From contig JALNZC010000002.1 of assembly GCA_023229525.1 (NCBI GenBank), positions 62,001 through 126,000 on the forward strand: a stretch of DNA of 64,000 nucleotides, read 5' to 3'. Each line of letters starts with the position of its first letter. Positions within the stretch are counted from its first letter, which is position 1. Source of the stretch: Bacteroidales bacterium (lineage in GTDB: Bacteria > Bacteroidota > Bacteroidia > Bacteroidales > FEN-979). The notes under the pieces were generated by a model, which saw only the letters and a list, made by a program, of their open reading frames with translations, was not told where the DNA came from and did no database searches. This document shows, one piece after another, positions 38,445-46,867 of the stretch. The translations under genes were made by a program, and so were the position numbers.

Positions 38445-39572
38445 TTAGTTTTGACCTAAATAATAATTTGCAAAACCAACATATTCAGTAGCCATACGCT
38501 TTGCACTAAACAAAGTCTTTGCCCTTATATAGGCATTCTGTGCCATCAACAAGCGCTGATTATATGAATAACTCATAAACTCATTAAGCTTTTCATAACA
38601 ACTATTCAATACTTTTTCATCAAAGATTAATCCAGTATGATGATTTATTATCAGTTCTCCTGTGGCTCCAGACTGTGGAGCAATTGCAATAAGACCATTT
38701 GCATTAGCTTCTGCAATAACTCGTCCAAAGCCCTCCATTGGCGAAGGATGAATTAAACAATCGCTTTTCCGATACCAATCTATTGGATTCTTCTGCCACC
38801 CCAGAAAGAAAACTCTTTCTTTCTTATTTTCTTCCTCAACTTTTTTTTGAAGTAATTCAATTTCACTACCATCACCAATAATATTCAAAATAATATCAGG
38901 ATAATAATTTGCAAGATTTAAAAAAGCATCAAGTCCAACGTGAATATTTTTCCACGGAACTAATCTTGAACAGATTAAAAAACTCTTTGGCTCTTTTTGT
39001 ACTTTAATATTCTTTTCATCTTCGACAAACCAACTTTCGTTCACTCCATTATAAATACAACATACTTTTTCGGATAATGAGATTTTTTTTAATGAATCTG
39101 CACTACAATTGCTTATACCAATAATCCTATCAGCTTTGTTAAATTGTTCCCAGTTAATTTCATTCATAAGCACTGTTTCTAATTTATTGTTTGAAACAAT
39201 TCTAATACTTTTATTTGGGTAAACTATTCCCCGAAATACAATAGCACACTTTACATTTTTGCTTTTTGCTTCTTGAATATCAATAGAAAAGGCTCTATGA
39301 TTACTTATCATGAATGAATCTTTTGTATCAATCGCCAATGAATTCCTAATACACTCAATATATTCATCACTATTGTCACACAAAAATAACTTTACAAGTG
39401 GATTTAGAGTACTAAAACAAGTCAAATCAAGCGAATCTTGGAAACTCCATATTATTAAATGAACCTCAATATCATATAGTCTGCAAATATTTGAACTTAA
39501 TGTCCTAATTGATTCTTCTGCTCCTCCTTCAGAAGTTGTTACCCATGTAATAATAATTTTTTTTAATGACAT
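38445..39572 (-). CDS. GT4-type glycosyltransferase
   Basis: 375 residues from the ATG at 39572. The C-terminal Rossmann domain shows the GT4 pattern: SRLVPWKNIHVGLDAF, IIGDGSE, VFFLGW and the nucleotide-sugar E-x7-E motif within PSPMEGFGRVIAEANANG. The N-terminal domain starts with IITWVTTSEGGAEESI. A retaining glycosyltransferase using a nucleotide sugar is expected; acceptor unknown. Third gene in the operon. Confidence 0.9.
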   Translation of the reverse strand: MSLKKIIITWVTTSEGGAEESIRTLSSNICRLYDIEVHLIIWSFQDSLDLTCFSTLNPLVKLFLCDNSDEYIECIRNSLAIDTKDSFMISNHRAFSIDIQEAKSKNVKCAIVFRGIVYPNKSIRIVSNNKLETVLMNEINWEQFNKADRIIGISNCSADSLKKISLSEKVCCIYNGVNESWFVEDEKNIKVQKEPKSFLICSRLVPWKNIHVGLDAFLNLANYYPDIILNIIGDGSEIELLQKKVEEENKKERVFFLGWQKNPIDWYRKSDCLIHPSPMEGFGRVIAEANANGLIAIAPQSGATGELIINHHTGLIFDEKVLNSCYEKLNEFMSYSYNQRLLMAQNAYIRAKTLFSAKRMATEYVGFANYYLGQN

Positions 39573-39586
39573 CAAGTTTAATAGAT

Positions 39587-40264
39587 TTATAGTTCTTGAG
39601 ATAAAATATAATTTCTAGCGCTTGCTTCAACTCTCATAAGATTCTCAAAAGCTTCATCCAGATTGCGTGCAAAAACAAATACTCCATGTTTGTATATCGT
39701 AAAAGCTAAGCCATGTTTTTCTAATTCTTTTTTCCGAGGAAGAAACTTAGTTTTTAGTTGAGGAATAATATACGAAATGAAAATTTCTGCAACATCTGGT
39801 CGTTGAATCATTCCTTCAGGAATAGAGGTATGGTCATTAATTTTAAATTCTTTTTTTATTTTTGCGTCTTCAGCTTTAAGGCATGGAACTTCACCAAGTA
39901 TATCCATTAAGTTAATTGTAGAGGGGATCGCCTTATTTTTTGAAGCAAAGGCTAAGCTATATTTTGTATGGGAATGAATACAGGCATTACAATTTGGAAA
40001 TAAATTGTATATGGCCAGAGTAATTGGTGTTTCCCCTGGACCTAAGTATTTACCTTTTTCAATAATTTTTCCATCTAAATCAAGTACTACCAAATCTTCA
40101 GTATGAACATGCCATCTTCGAAATGCGGAACCTGAAGGTGTTGTAATTAATTTATTCTCATTACATCTAACACTTATATCTCCACCTCCAGTATCAATTA
40201 AATCATAAAATAACAAATCCTCTAATACTGAAATTATTTTATTTTTTTCTTCAATGAATAACAT
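39587..40264 (-). CDS. Class II aldolase/adducin family protein
   Basis: A 225-residue class II aldolase-like protein: TGGGDISVR (25-33), TPSG (42-45), the catalytic-acid segment PGETPITLAIY (Glu78) and zinc ligands in IHSHTKYS (H97, H99), with a third His candidate in KHGVFVFARNL. Relatives include fuculose- and ribulose-phosphate aldolases and epimerases. Second gene of the operon; it probably forms or cleaves a sugar precursor. Confidence 0.87.
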   Translation of the reverse strand: MLFIEEKNKIISVLEDLLFYDLIDTGGGDISVRCNENKLITTPSGSAFRRWHVHTEDLVVLDLDGKIIEKGKYLGPGETPITLAIYNLFPNCNACIHSHTKYSLAFASKNKAIPSTINLMDILGEVPCLKAEDAKIKKEFKINDHTSIPEGMIQRPDVAEIFISYIIPQLKTKFLPRKKELEKHGLAFTIYKHGVFVFARNLDEAFENLMRVEASARNYILSQEL

Positions 40265-40275
40265 ATATTATATAG

Positions 40276-40506
40276 TTAGCAAATAAGATGAGATTCAGCA
40301 AGATTAGCACGACTTAATAGTGCAAGATAGGATTGAGAGGAATTGCAAAGGATAACCTGCCTATCTTCAATGGTTCCAATAACTTGAATTTTATCGAAAT
40401 AGAAACCAACATTTTTTTTAAATAAAATACGTATTTCTTCAACATCGTAAACAATTATTCTTGTTTTACTGATAGTATTGGTTGTAAGTGCAACAATATT
40501 TTCCAT
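40276..40506 (-). CDS. Small hypothetical protein heading the biosynthetic operon
   Basis: 76 residues from the ATG at 40506 (a TTG precedes it). Mixed alpha/beta composition, ending in SYLALLSRANLAESHLIC with a C-terminal Cys. No family recognised. It lies 11 nt before the aldolase gene on the same strand. It could be a small regulator, carrier or peptide substrate; none of these is shown by motif. Confidence 0.55.
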   Translation of the reverse strand: MENIVALTTNTISKTRIIVYDVEEIRILFKKNVGFYFDKIQVIGTIEDRQVILCNSSQSYLALLSRANLAESHLIC

Positions 40507-40634
40507 TATCAATTAGCAATGTCGGCATAAGAATTAATGAATGTATTATTTTATGTTCTTGTTATAATTTTAATTTACAAGATTATCATCCGTGTTAAGC
40601 CTTCATAATTTCTGATACAAATGAATCTTATTTA

Positions 40635-40859
40635 TTAAGTAAAAGCCTCTTTGATAAAGTCAAAAAGGTCAATTTCAATTATTTTGGCCAATTTTGAGCA
40701 CCAAAAAAGTGTCGGACTCAATTCCCCCCTCTCAATCCGGGAAATGTTCTGAAAGTTGTTCCCCATCTTATCAGCCAACATCTCCTGGGTCCATTTCTTC
40801 TCCAGCCTCTTTTTGCGTATGTAAGCGCCAAGCTTCCGGTTAAATTCTTCCTTTTCCAT
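40635..40859 (-). CDS. XRE family helix-turn-helix regulator
   Basis: 74 residues from the ATG at 40859 (upstream in-frame codons run through the operator and are unlikely to be translated). An HTH_3 domain is present: LGAYIRKKRLEKKWTQEMLADKMG, then NFQNISRIERGELSPTLFW. It is divergent from the lipoprotein gene, and the shared gap holds a perfect palindrome at 40899-40914 that it probably binds. Confidence 0.9.
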   Translation of the reverse strand: MEKEEFNRKLGAYIRKKRLEKKWTQEMLADKMGNNFQNISRIERGELSPTLFWCSKLAKIIEIDLFDFIKEAFT

Positions 40860-40898
40860 GATATAAAAGCAAATACTGAAAATTTTTTCTCTCTCAAC

Positions 40899-40914
40899 TA
40901 ACCGTATGCGGTTA
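40899..40914. promoter_or_regulatory. Palindromic operator TAACCG-TATG-CGGTTA
   Basis: A perfect 6-bp inverted repeat with a 4-bp spacer in the divergent gap between the XRE gene and the lipoprotein gene, 7 bp upstream of the TACCTTTG promoter element. Position and symmetry fit an XRE dimer site that would block the -33 region. Confidence 0.6.
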
Positions 40915-40921
40915 AATTGAT

Positions 40922-40929
40922 TACCTTTG
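40922..40929 (+). promoter_or_regulatory. -7 promoter element of the lipoprotein gene
   Basis: TACCTTTG matches TAnnTTTG, 51 nt before the ATG at 40981. Confidence 0.55.
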
Positions 40930-40980
40930 TTACAACTTCTATAAATCATTCTTGATTATGAACCCTTAAACCAAATTCTT

Positions 40981-41892
40981 ATGAAAAAAAGTCTACTCCG
41001 AGTTGCTCAAACGTTATCGATTTTGGCAATTTTTGTCCTGGGTGGTTGTACTACCACCAAGATTTTCCAAACAAGCTACCAAAAGGTACCCTACCTCTCA
41101 CTGGCTAAAGATGTACCGGCCTCCCAGACAAAAGGAGGGATCATAGTAGAGCTGCGAACTACCAAGGATAATGATTATCAGGAATTTGGCTTAAAAAGAA
41201 ATTTTACTGTTAAGTATAAGCCGATCATTTCCCTTGGAACGGTTTTAGATGAAAATGGCCTGGCGACTGATGTTGTTTCGCTGAATTTTAACCTTACGGA
41301 AGAAATGGCCGTGTTTATGGTGACGATCAATAATAACACTGATCACATCCTTAGAATGAACGATTCCCGGATAATTTTTGTCACTCCCACATCGGATGAC
41401 CCCAAGCTTGGTCTTAATAAAGAAAGTCTAAAATCTCTGATCACTGAATTACCCATTTACAACAAAACTGTTAGCTATTTGATGTCAAAGTATCCGGAAA
41501 CCAGCCCTGAAAGCATTAAAAATCAAGTTGCCGCTGCTCTGTTTGATATCTTTGGTAAGATGAAGATCATTAACAACCTCGGCAAGGAAATAATACCGAG
41601 TATGAAATCCACTGGGTTTTTGCTATTTGACATTTCACCTAAGAAAGTCTCGGAAGGCAAAATTTCCTTTGTTGACGTGGTCTCGAAAACTGACCAGGCC
41701 GGTAATCCGACAGAGAAGGTCCGGTTTGATTATCAAACAGCCCTAAATTATGAATATTACAAACTCGGCCCAGAAGGTAAGTGGACGGTAATCAGTGAAA
41801 ATGAGTATACTACAGGCCTCAGTAATCCCCCCAAGTATTACTATGACAAAGCGGCTAAGAGATGGGTTGAAGGAACACCCCATAAGAAATAA
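40981..41892 (+). CDS. Lipoprotein of unknown function
   Basis: A 303-residue protein with a lipoprotein signal: positively charged MKKSLLR, hydrophobic segment and lipobox VLGGC with Cys at 23. The mature protein has a beta-sandwich-like pattern (FMVTINNNTDHILRMNDSRIIFV) and no enzymatic motif. Controlled by the divergent XRE regulator by position. A strong hairpin terminator follows. Confidence 0.8.
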   Translation: MKKSLLRVAQTLSILAIFVLGGCTTTKIFQTSYQKVPYLSLAKDVPASQTKGGIIVELRTTKDNDYQEFGLKRNFTVKYKPIISLGTVLDENGLATDVVSLNFNLTEEMAVFMVTINNNTDHILRMNDSRIIFVTPTSDDPKLGLNKESLKSLITELPIYNKTVSYLMSKYPETSPESIKNQVAAALFDIFGKMKIINNLGKEIIPSMKSTGFLLFDISPKKVSEGKISFVDVVSKTDQAGNPTEKVRFDYQTALNYEYYKLGPEGKWTVISENEYTTGLSNPPKYYYDKAAKRWVEGTPHKK

Positions 41893-41922
41893 TCGAGGGG
41901 CCGATAGTCAACTTTTATTATC

Positions 41923-41984
41923 AAAGGGGACATTGCCTATAGGATTGGGGAGCCTTCCTAAATAGGTGATGTCCCCTTTATATA
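41923..41984. terminator. Long bidirectional hairpin terminator
   Basis: aaaggggacat (41923-41933) pairs with atgtccccttt (41969-41979). Inner bases attgcctat and ataggtgat extend the stem with G-U pairs. It lies between convergent genes (lipoprotein and RuvC-like). Confidence 0.75.
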
Positions 41985-42019
41985 TCACAGAAATAGAATA
42001 ACTTACCACTTTCAAATAT

Positions 42020-42487
42020 TCAAGCGGACTCTAAGCAAAGAGCCACAGCGATTGCCTCAAACTGCCTTATATAGTCTCCCTCCTTTGTATTTGCCGGGCC
42101 TTCATTCAATTCCGGGTATCTGGTTTTTAAGAATTTACTGATATCCTGTTTGCTTTTCGCCTGAGAGCAAGCCTGTTTAAGTTTCTCAATGGTCAGTTGG
42201 GAGTATCTTAAGCCGTTTTTCTTGACTGTGGATTTTATTAACGAGTAAACCCGGTTCAAATTTGCTGTCCTGCAGACTGACCGGCAGAGTTTTAAGGCCA
42301 CGGCTGATACTTGGTAATCTGTAAGCAAGCGATTAAAGGCCATAAGAATTTTTCTTTCCCGGTTCTTGGTCCACTTACCTTTAAATGTCTTAAGGCCCCA
42401 GTCGACCAATTCGCCATCTGATAATACGGCATAGCCCAGACATCTGGTTCCCGGACTAATCCCGAGAATAGTAATCGGTTTTCCTGG
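42020..42487 (-). CDS. RuvC-like (RNase H fold) protein with substituted active site
   Basis: 155 residues from the ATG at 42487. The N-terminus ITILGISPGTRCLGYAVL matches RuvC's GIDPGxxxxGY motif, but the first catalytic Asp is Ser. The segment that should hold the second acidic residue reads VALKLCRS, without it. The C-terminal catalytic helix is FEAIAVALCLES, with Glu in place of the first Asp and no second Asp. It is either catalytically dead or divergent. It follows the winged-helix gene in an overlapping arrangement. Confidence 0.75.
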   Translation of the reverse strand, partial: PGKPITILGISPGTRCLGYAVLSDGELVDWGLKTFKGKWTKNRERKILMAFNRLLTDYQVSAVALKLCRSVCRTANLNRVYSLIKSTVKKNGLRYSQLTIEKLKQACSQAKSKQDISKFLKTRYPELNEGPANTKEGDYIRQFEAIAVALCLESA

Positions 42488-43136
42488 CATGTTGTTGAAT
42501 GAGGTAGTTGAATAAGGCTCCTCTGGTTTTTCTGATCTTGTAATCCGGGACGGACAGGACTTTGACAAGGATTTCCCGGAGTAGGGCCTCCGGAAAACGG
42601 TTAGTGTAAGCGATATACATTTGGATCGCCTCCTGGTCGTTTAAGGCTTCAGCTAGCTCATAAGCGAGTTGTGTTTCTTCGGATTGATTCATATTGTTGT
42701 TAAAACTTAGTTTATTAACAGTCCCATCGATATCGTTAGCGATTTTATATTTAATCGAATAATCGAATCGATAGGGACAGGGCAATTTGAAAATTCTTTC
42801 ACCACTTTTTCCACAGTCTTTTCCCCAGATTTTCCCCCAGGGAGGAATCCAAAGGAGCTGGTAGCTTTTTGTTCGGGAATTTTGGGGCTCTGCTTTAATG
42901 AGGTGTAGGTTCTCCAGTTTATGGAGAGCCATAATCGCCTCTAACTTGGTGCAACCAAGTTTTCGGCTGATTTTGTGATATTCCAAACGACTGCGGAAGT
43001 TTTTGTTAGCATACGCGGCCAGGAGGCTGTAAATTGCCAAGCCGTTTACCCCTAAAACCAGGCTGGATTTTCGTAAGAGAGTGGTTGGCATGGAGAACCA
43101 TCTAGCTTCACTACATTTCTTTTTGCTTGATAACAT
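42456..43136 (-). CDS. Winged-helix protein, possible replication or partition factor
   Basis: 226 residues from the ATG at 43136; the 92 codons upstream in the same frame are the antisense-free shadow of the XRE gene and are not counted. An HTH-like region (VNGLAIYSLLAAYANKNFRSRLEYHKISRKLGCTKLEAIMALHKLENLHLI, residues ~28-78) resembles the winged helix of phage/plasmid replication initiators. The C-terminal helical region has no recognised motif. It overlaps the XRE gene by 26 nt and the RuvC-like gene by 32 nt, so the three are translationally coupled. Confidence 0.6.
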   Translation of the reverse strand: MLSSKKKCSEARWFSMPTTLLRKSSLVLGVNGLAIYSLLAAYANKNFRSRLEYHKISRKLGCTKLEAIMALHKLENLHLIKAEPQNSRTKSYQLLWIPPWGKIWGKDCGKSGERIFKLPCPYRFDYSIKYKIANDIDGTVNKLSFNNNMNQSEETQLAYELAEALNDQEAIQMYIAYTNRFPEALLREILVKVLSVPDYKIRKTRGALFNYLIQQHARKTDYYSRD

Positions 43137-43416
43137 ATTTTTTTGATCGCAGCTGAGCCAGTTTTTTCTCCCTGGGCTCAATTTCAGACCGCGCTTCCTT
43201 GAAGGACTCACGAAAGAGTTCTTCGGCGAAAGTGTGGTAGATATAGGCCAGACGGATGACTTTGTCTGCCAAGGGAATAATTCGACCTTTTTCCCAACGC
43301 GATATCTCGGTCTTGCTTTGCAGCCCGAGTAAGTAGGCAACATCACCCTGAGTATAGCCCATGAGTCTGCGATGTTTACGTAATCTATTAATAAATGAAG
43401 GTTTAATTTCATTCAT
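43111..43416 (-). CDS. XRE family helix-turn-helix regulator
   Basis: 101 residues from the ATG at 43416. HTH domain: INRLRKHRRLMGYTQGDVAYLLG, then KTEISRWEKGRIIPL, and a charged C-terminal helix. First gene of the RuvC-like/winged-helix operon. The upstream gap has caccg and cggtg inverted half-sites near 43441-43459 that could be its operator. Confidence 0.87.
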   Translation of the reverse strand: MNEIKPSFINRLRKHRRLMGYTQGDVAYLLGLQSKTEISRWEKGRIIPLADKVIRLAYIYHTFAEELFRESFKEARSEIEPREKKLAQLRSKKYVIKQKEM

Positions 43417-43699
43417 AACATTTAGGTTATCAAATAAATACACCGCCAATAAGTCGGTGAAAATTACCATGAGTGATAACTTTTTAAATATGTAAACAAA
43501 AAAATGCACCCGACTAGAATGCATTTGTTGAACTGATTACAAAATATTAAAAATGAAATAATTATGAAATAAATGCAAAACTATTAATGTTTAATGGTAA
43601 TAGTTACCAGGGTCGGTAATTTTCCTGGTCTTTTTACTTTCCTCATGGAGCTTACAATGAAAGATGATAAATGTTCTTTCACAATTAAAAACGTAAGCC

Positions 43700-44677
43700 A
43701 TGAAAACAACCACTGAAACCGGCAAAGGAGTTTATGACATCCTTACCGATCACATTATTAATCTTTTAGAACAGGGCACTGTGCCCTGGAAACAACCCTG
43801 GAGCCAGAAAGAGCCGCCCCAGAATTTGCTTAATCGTGTTCCCTACAAGGGAATAAACATGATGCTTCTGTCGGCCTTTAACTTCGAACGTAATTTGTTT
43901 CTAACATTCAACCAGATTAAGCATCTGTCTGTCCAACTAGAAAAAGGGGCCAAGTCTTTGCCGGTTATCTTTTGGAAGTGGCCGGAGCCGGAAAAGAACC
44001 AAGACGGAAGTATTGTTAAAACAGATGATGAGAAGAAACTAAGACCAGTCCTTCGCTTTTACTCGGTTTTTAACATTTCCCAAATTAAAAACCTGCCCGA
44101 ACAGCTCATTCCGCCTCAAGATATCAGGCAGAATGATTCAATCGAAAGTTGTGCCCGGATAGTTGAGGGTATGCCCAATCGGCCGACAATCCAGTTTGTT
44201 GACCAGGAGGCCTACTATAGCCCCTCACGCGATACTGTTAATGTCCCGGATATCAAGTTCTTTGAATCAAGCGAGGGCTATTATGCCACGCTATTCCATG
44301 AGTTAATTCATTCGACCGGACATGAGAAACGGCTGAACCGGGCAGCAGGAATGAAAAGCATTTCCTTTGGGTCCGAGAAATATTCGACTGAGGAGCTTAT
44401 TGCTGAAATTGGGGCCTGCTGTCTGGAAGCCCAGGCTGGAATTTCAGATCGGGATTTCCAGAATAATGCTGCCTATATTAAGGGCTGGTTAGCCAGACTT
44501 AAAAAGGATAGCCGTTTTATCGTCTTTGCCAGTTCACAGGCCCAGAAAGCGGCAGACTATATCCTGAATGGGCATGACAAGGAGTTAAAAGTTGCCCCAG
44601 TCTTAATCTCGACCGGTAAGGAAGTATCCCAGAAAACGAAAAAGAAGAAGATTGCAAGAAAAAAGCCGATTTCTTAA
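43700..44677 (+). CDS. ArdC-like antirestriction protein (ssDNA-binding domain plus zincin)
   Basis: A 325-residue ArdC-type protein. The N-terminal domain (VYDILTDHIINLLEQGTVPWKQPW, with YKGINMMLL) is the ssDNA-binding DUF1738. The C-terminal metallopeptidase-like domain has HELIH (200-204) and a downstream Glu in EELIAEIGA. ArdC proteins on conjugative plasmids protect incoming DNA from restriction. It fits the element's transfer or establishment module. It is followed by the RadC-like gene. Confidence 0.9.
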   Translation: MKTTTETGKGVYDILTDHIINLLEQGTVPWKQPWSQKEPPQNLLNRVPYKGINMMLLSAFNFERNLFLTFNQIKHLSVQLEKGAKSLPVIFWKWPEPEKNQDGSIVKTDDEKKLRPVLRFYSVFNISQIKNLPEQLIPPQDIRQNDSIESCARIVEGMPNRPTIQFVDQEAYYSPSRDTVNVPDIKFFESSEGYYATLFHELIHSTGHEKRLNRAAGMKSISFGSEKYSTEELIAEIGACCLEAQAGISDRDFQNNAAYIKGWLARLKKDSRFIVFASSQAQKAADYILNGHDKELKVAPVLISTGKEVSQKTKKKKIARKKPIS

Positions 44678-44715
44678 TCAAGGGACAGAAAGACAATTTC
44701 TAAAACTGAGACGCT

Positions 44716-45204
44716 ATGAGAACTAAAAATGATGTTAGAGTTACATTGGAAAATTTTGTAACCAGTCCTGAATTAGCCGAAGTCAAAGTAATCTACAAAA
44801 ACCGACAACGGGAAAAGGTAAAAGTATGTAGTTCCAGAGATGCATATCAAATATTTTATCAAATATTTGATAAAGATACCATTGAATACCAGGAACAGTT
44901 TTACATGTTATTACTAAACCGGGCCAATCTTGTCTTAGGCTGGATCAAACTCAGTCATGGCGGCATGTCAGGTACAATAGTTGATCCAAAGGTTGTCTTT
45001 TCAATTGCTCTTATGACAAGCTGCACATGCATAGTCCTTTGCCATAACCATCCGTCTGGCTCAACTATTCCGAGTGAAGCAGATATAGCTTTGACTAAGT
45101 CGTTAAGCCAGTCTGGGAAGTTATTAGAAATATCCTTACTTGACCATCTGATTATTGGTCAAGAGGGATGTTATTATAGTTTTGCGGATGAAGGCAGACT
45201 ATAG
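44716..45204 (+). CDS. RadC-like JAB/MPN domain protein
   Basis: A 162-residue protein with the JAMM zinc motif CHNHPSGSTIPSEAD (H110, H112, S120, D123). RadC-like proteins are frequent on mobile elements next to ArdC; their biochemical role is unsettled. It is followed by a clear rho-independent terminator. Confidence 0.9.
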   Translation: MRTKNDVRVTLENFVTSPELAEVKVIYKNRQREKVKVCSSRDAYQIFYQIFDKDTIEYQEQFYMLLLNRANLVLGWIKLSHGGMSGTIVDPKVVFSIALMTSCTCIVLCHNHPSGSTIPSEADIALTKSLSQSGKLLEISLLDHLIIGQEGCYYSFADEGRL

Positions 45205-45222
45205 TAACCTAAAAAAGAATCG

Positions 45223-45256
45223 ATAGCCCGATGTATAATATACTCGGGCTATTTTA
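45223..45256 (+). terminator. Rho-independent terminator after radC-like gene
   Basis: The perfect 9-bp stem atagcccga/tcgggctat is followed by a T-rich run, 19 nt after the stop. Confidence 0.85.
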
Positions 45257-45289
45257 TTTACAGTGCACTATTAATCTGCTAAATTGATA

Positions 45290-46867
45290 TTAACTGTGTT
45301 GGCGCTCAGATTCTTTAAGAATCTCCACCAGATAATCACATTCTTTGGCAAAAGAGTTCCAAAACTGGACTCCTAAGCGCACTTGAGAAGACTTGGATGC
45401 TGAAATGGCATCTTTAGCCTTGTAAAATGAGCATGTTTCAGAAGTTCCAAAAATACCATTTTTAAAAAACAAACCTTGTGGAAATTGGAACACCTGTAAC
45501 CTTGTTTTCAAACTTACTTTTGCATTTTCCCAAACCGAACTGGGCTTTCTTAGATAATCCGAGAGAAGTTCAAGGGCTTGCTCATAATCGGTATTTGTAC
45601 TTGGCTGAGTGGCAAGTGATGCATTTACTTCGAGTAATTCCTTGTCAATCATGACAAGCTGTTGTTGCAGAACGTGGTCAGGAATGATTCCATCAAGGTT
45701 TTTCTTTATAATGCTTGACTGCTTTTCAGTGAGTTCAGTGATGTGTTTTTTCAATCGTTCAGTTTCTTTGCGCTGGTCCAATGTTTTTCTCGCAAGATTC
45801 TCTCTCACTAGTTCTTTAAGTAACCTAAGCTTGGCATCATCAAAGCTATATTTGTCTACAAAATTCATATATGTCTTTTCAAACTTGTCACGGTTGTGGT
45901 TTGACCCATTGTTGCCGAAACGATAATACGGATACTTTTTATATTTCCCCCTAGACCAGCAACCAGTCAATTTTTTTCCTTCGGCATCTACTACGAATTT
46001 TCTTAAAGGAAAATCTGGATGATTGGTGAGGTAGGCAGAATGTTTACGGCCTTTCAGTTTTAAAACACGTTGAACCTGGATAAATAGTTCTTCGGAAACA
46101 ATGGGAGCAAATAAACCCTTATGTCTTTCTCCAAACTTTATGATCCATCCAGCAAAAAGTTCATTTTTAAGCAATTTGTAAAAATATCCTTTGGTTAAAG
46201 GTTTGCCATTTTTGCCCGCCAGACCTTCTTTCGTTATTATTCTCCTGACTTCTTCTGTTGGATAGACATTACTAGCGACTAGTTCAAATGTTCTGTAAAT
46301 CAAGGGGGCTAATTTTTCATTTTGGGCAATCGTGGCTTTGCCCCCGACTCTTATATTGTCATAACCAAGAGGAGCCATCCATACGTAGCGGCCATCCCGC
46401 ATTGCATCTCTCATACCACCCACACTTCTCTCGGCCCGGATATCATTGTCAAACTGAGCTATGTTAGCCATGGTATTTTCCATGAATCTTCCCACCGGAT
46501 TATTTTCAAAATGTTCCGAGGTCGATTTTATTTCTACTCCATATCTCTTTAATAGAAGGCGCAACTGACTGTAGTCATCCGTATTCCTCGAAAGGCGGTC
46601 TAGTTTATAAATAATAACGGCTTTAATGCCGTTTTTTTTATCAGCACAATAGGAAAGGAGTCTTTGTAACTCAGTCCGGTCGGCGGTTTTTGCACTTTCG
46701 CCTTGTTCTATGAAGATTTCCGCCACTTCATAATCGTGCCTTTGAGCATATTCAAGACAAATTTTTTGTTGGGTACTTAAGCTATTGCCCTCGTCAACCT
46801 GTTCTTTGGTCGACACTCGGACGTAAATTACCGCCCGTTTTAGGTTGTTGTAATTGTTTGCGTTCAT
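45290..46867 (-). CDS. Second large serine recombinase
   Basis: 525 residues from the ATG at 46867 (the longer open frame upstream is antisense to nothing conserved and is rejected). The catalytic Ser19 is in YVRVSTKEQ and the arginine helix is YKLDRLSRNTDDYSQL. The recombinase domain includes APLGYDN and GKPLTKGYFYKLLKNELFAGW, with a coiled coil at ~400-450. The zinc ribbon is degenerate, with a single cysteine in KLTGCWSRG. No att-like duplicated sites were found around it, so it may serve resolution or inversion, or be a relic of a nested element. Confidence 0.88.
   Translation of the reverse strand: MNANNYNNLKRAVIYVRVSTKEQVDEGNSLSTQQKICLEYAQRHDYEVAEIFIEQGESAKTADRTELQRLLSYCADKKNGIKAVIIYKLDRLSRNTDDYSQLRLLLKRYGVEIKSTSEHFENNPVGRFMENTMANIAQFDNDIRAERSVGGMRDAMRDGRYVWMAPLGYDNIRVGGKATIAQNEKLAPLIYRTFELVASNVYPTEEVRRIITKEGLAGKNGKPLTKGYFYKLLKNELFAGWIIKFGERHKGLFAPIVSEELFIQVQRVLKLKGRKHSAYLTNHPDFPLRKFVVDAEGKKLTGCWSRGKYKKYPYYRFGNNGSNHNRDKFEKTYMNFVDKYSFDDAKLRLLKELVRENLARKTLDQRKETERLKKHITELTEKQSSIIKKNLDGIIPDHVLQQQLVMIDKELLEVNASLATQPSTNTDYEQALELLSDYLRKPSSVWENAKVSLKTRLQVFQFPQGLFFKNGIFGTSETCSFYKAKDAISASKSSQVRLGVQFWNSFAKECDYLVEILKESERQHS

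Noticed and set aside
43137..43412. N-terminal 92 residues of the winged-helix protein
   Set aside because: The segment lies entirely over the XRE gene in another frame; the ATG at 43136 suits better.
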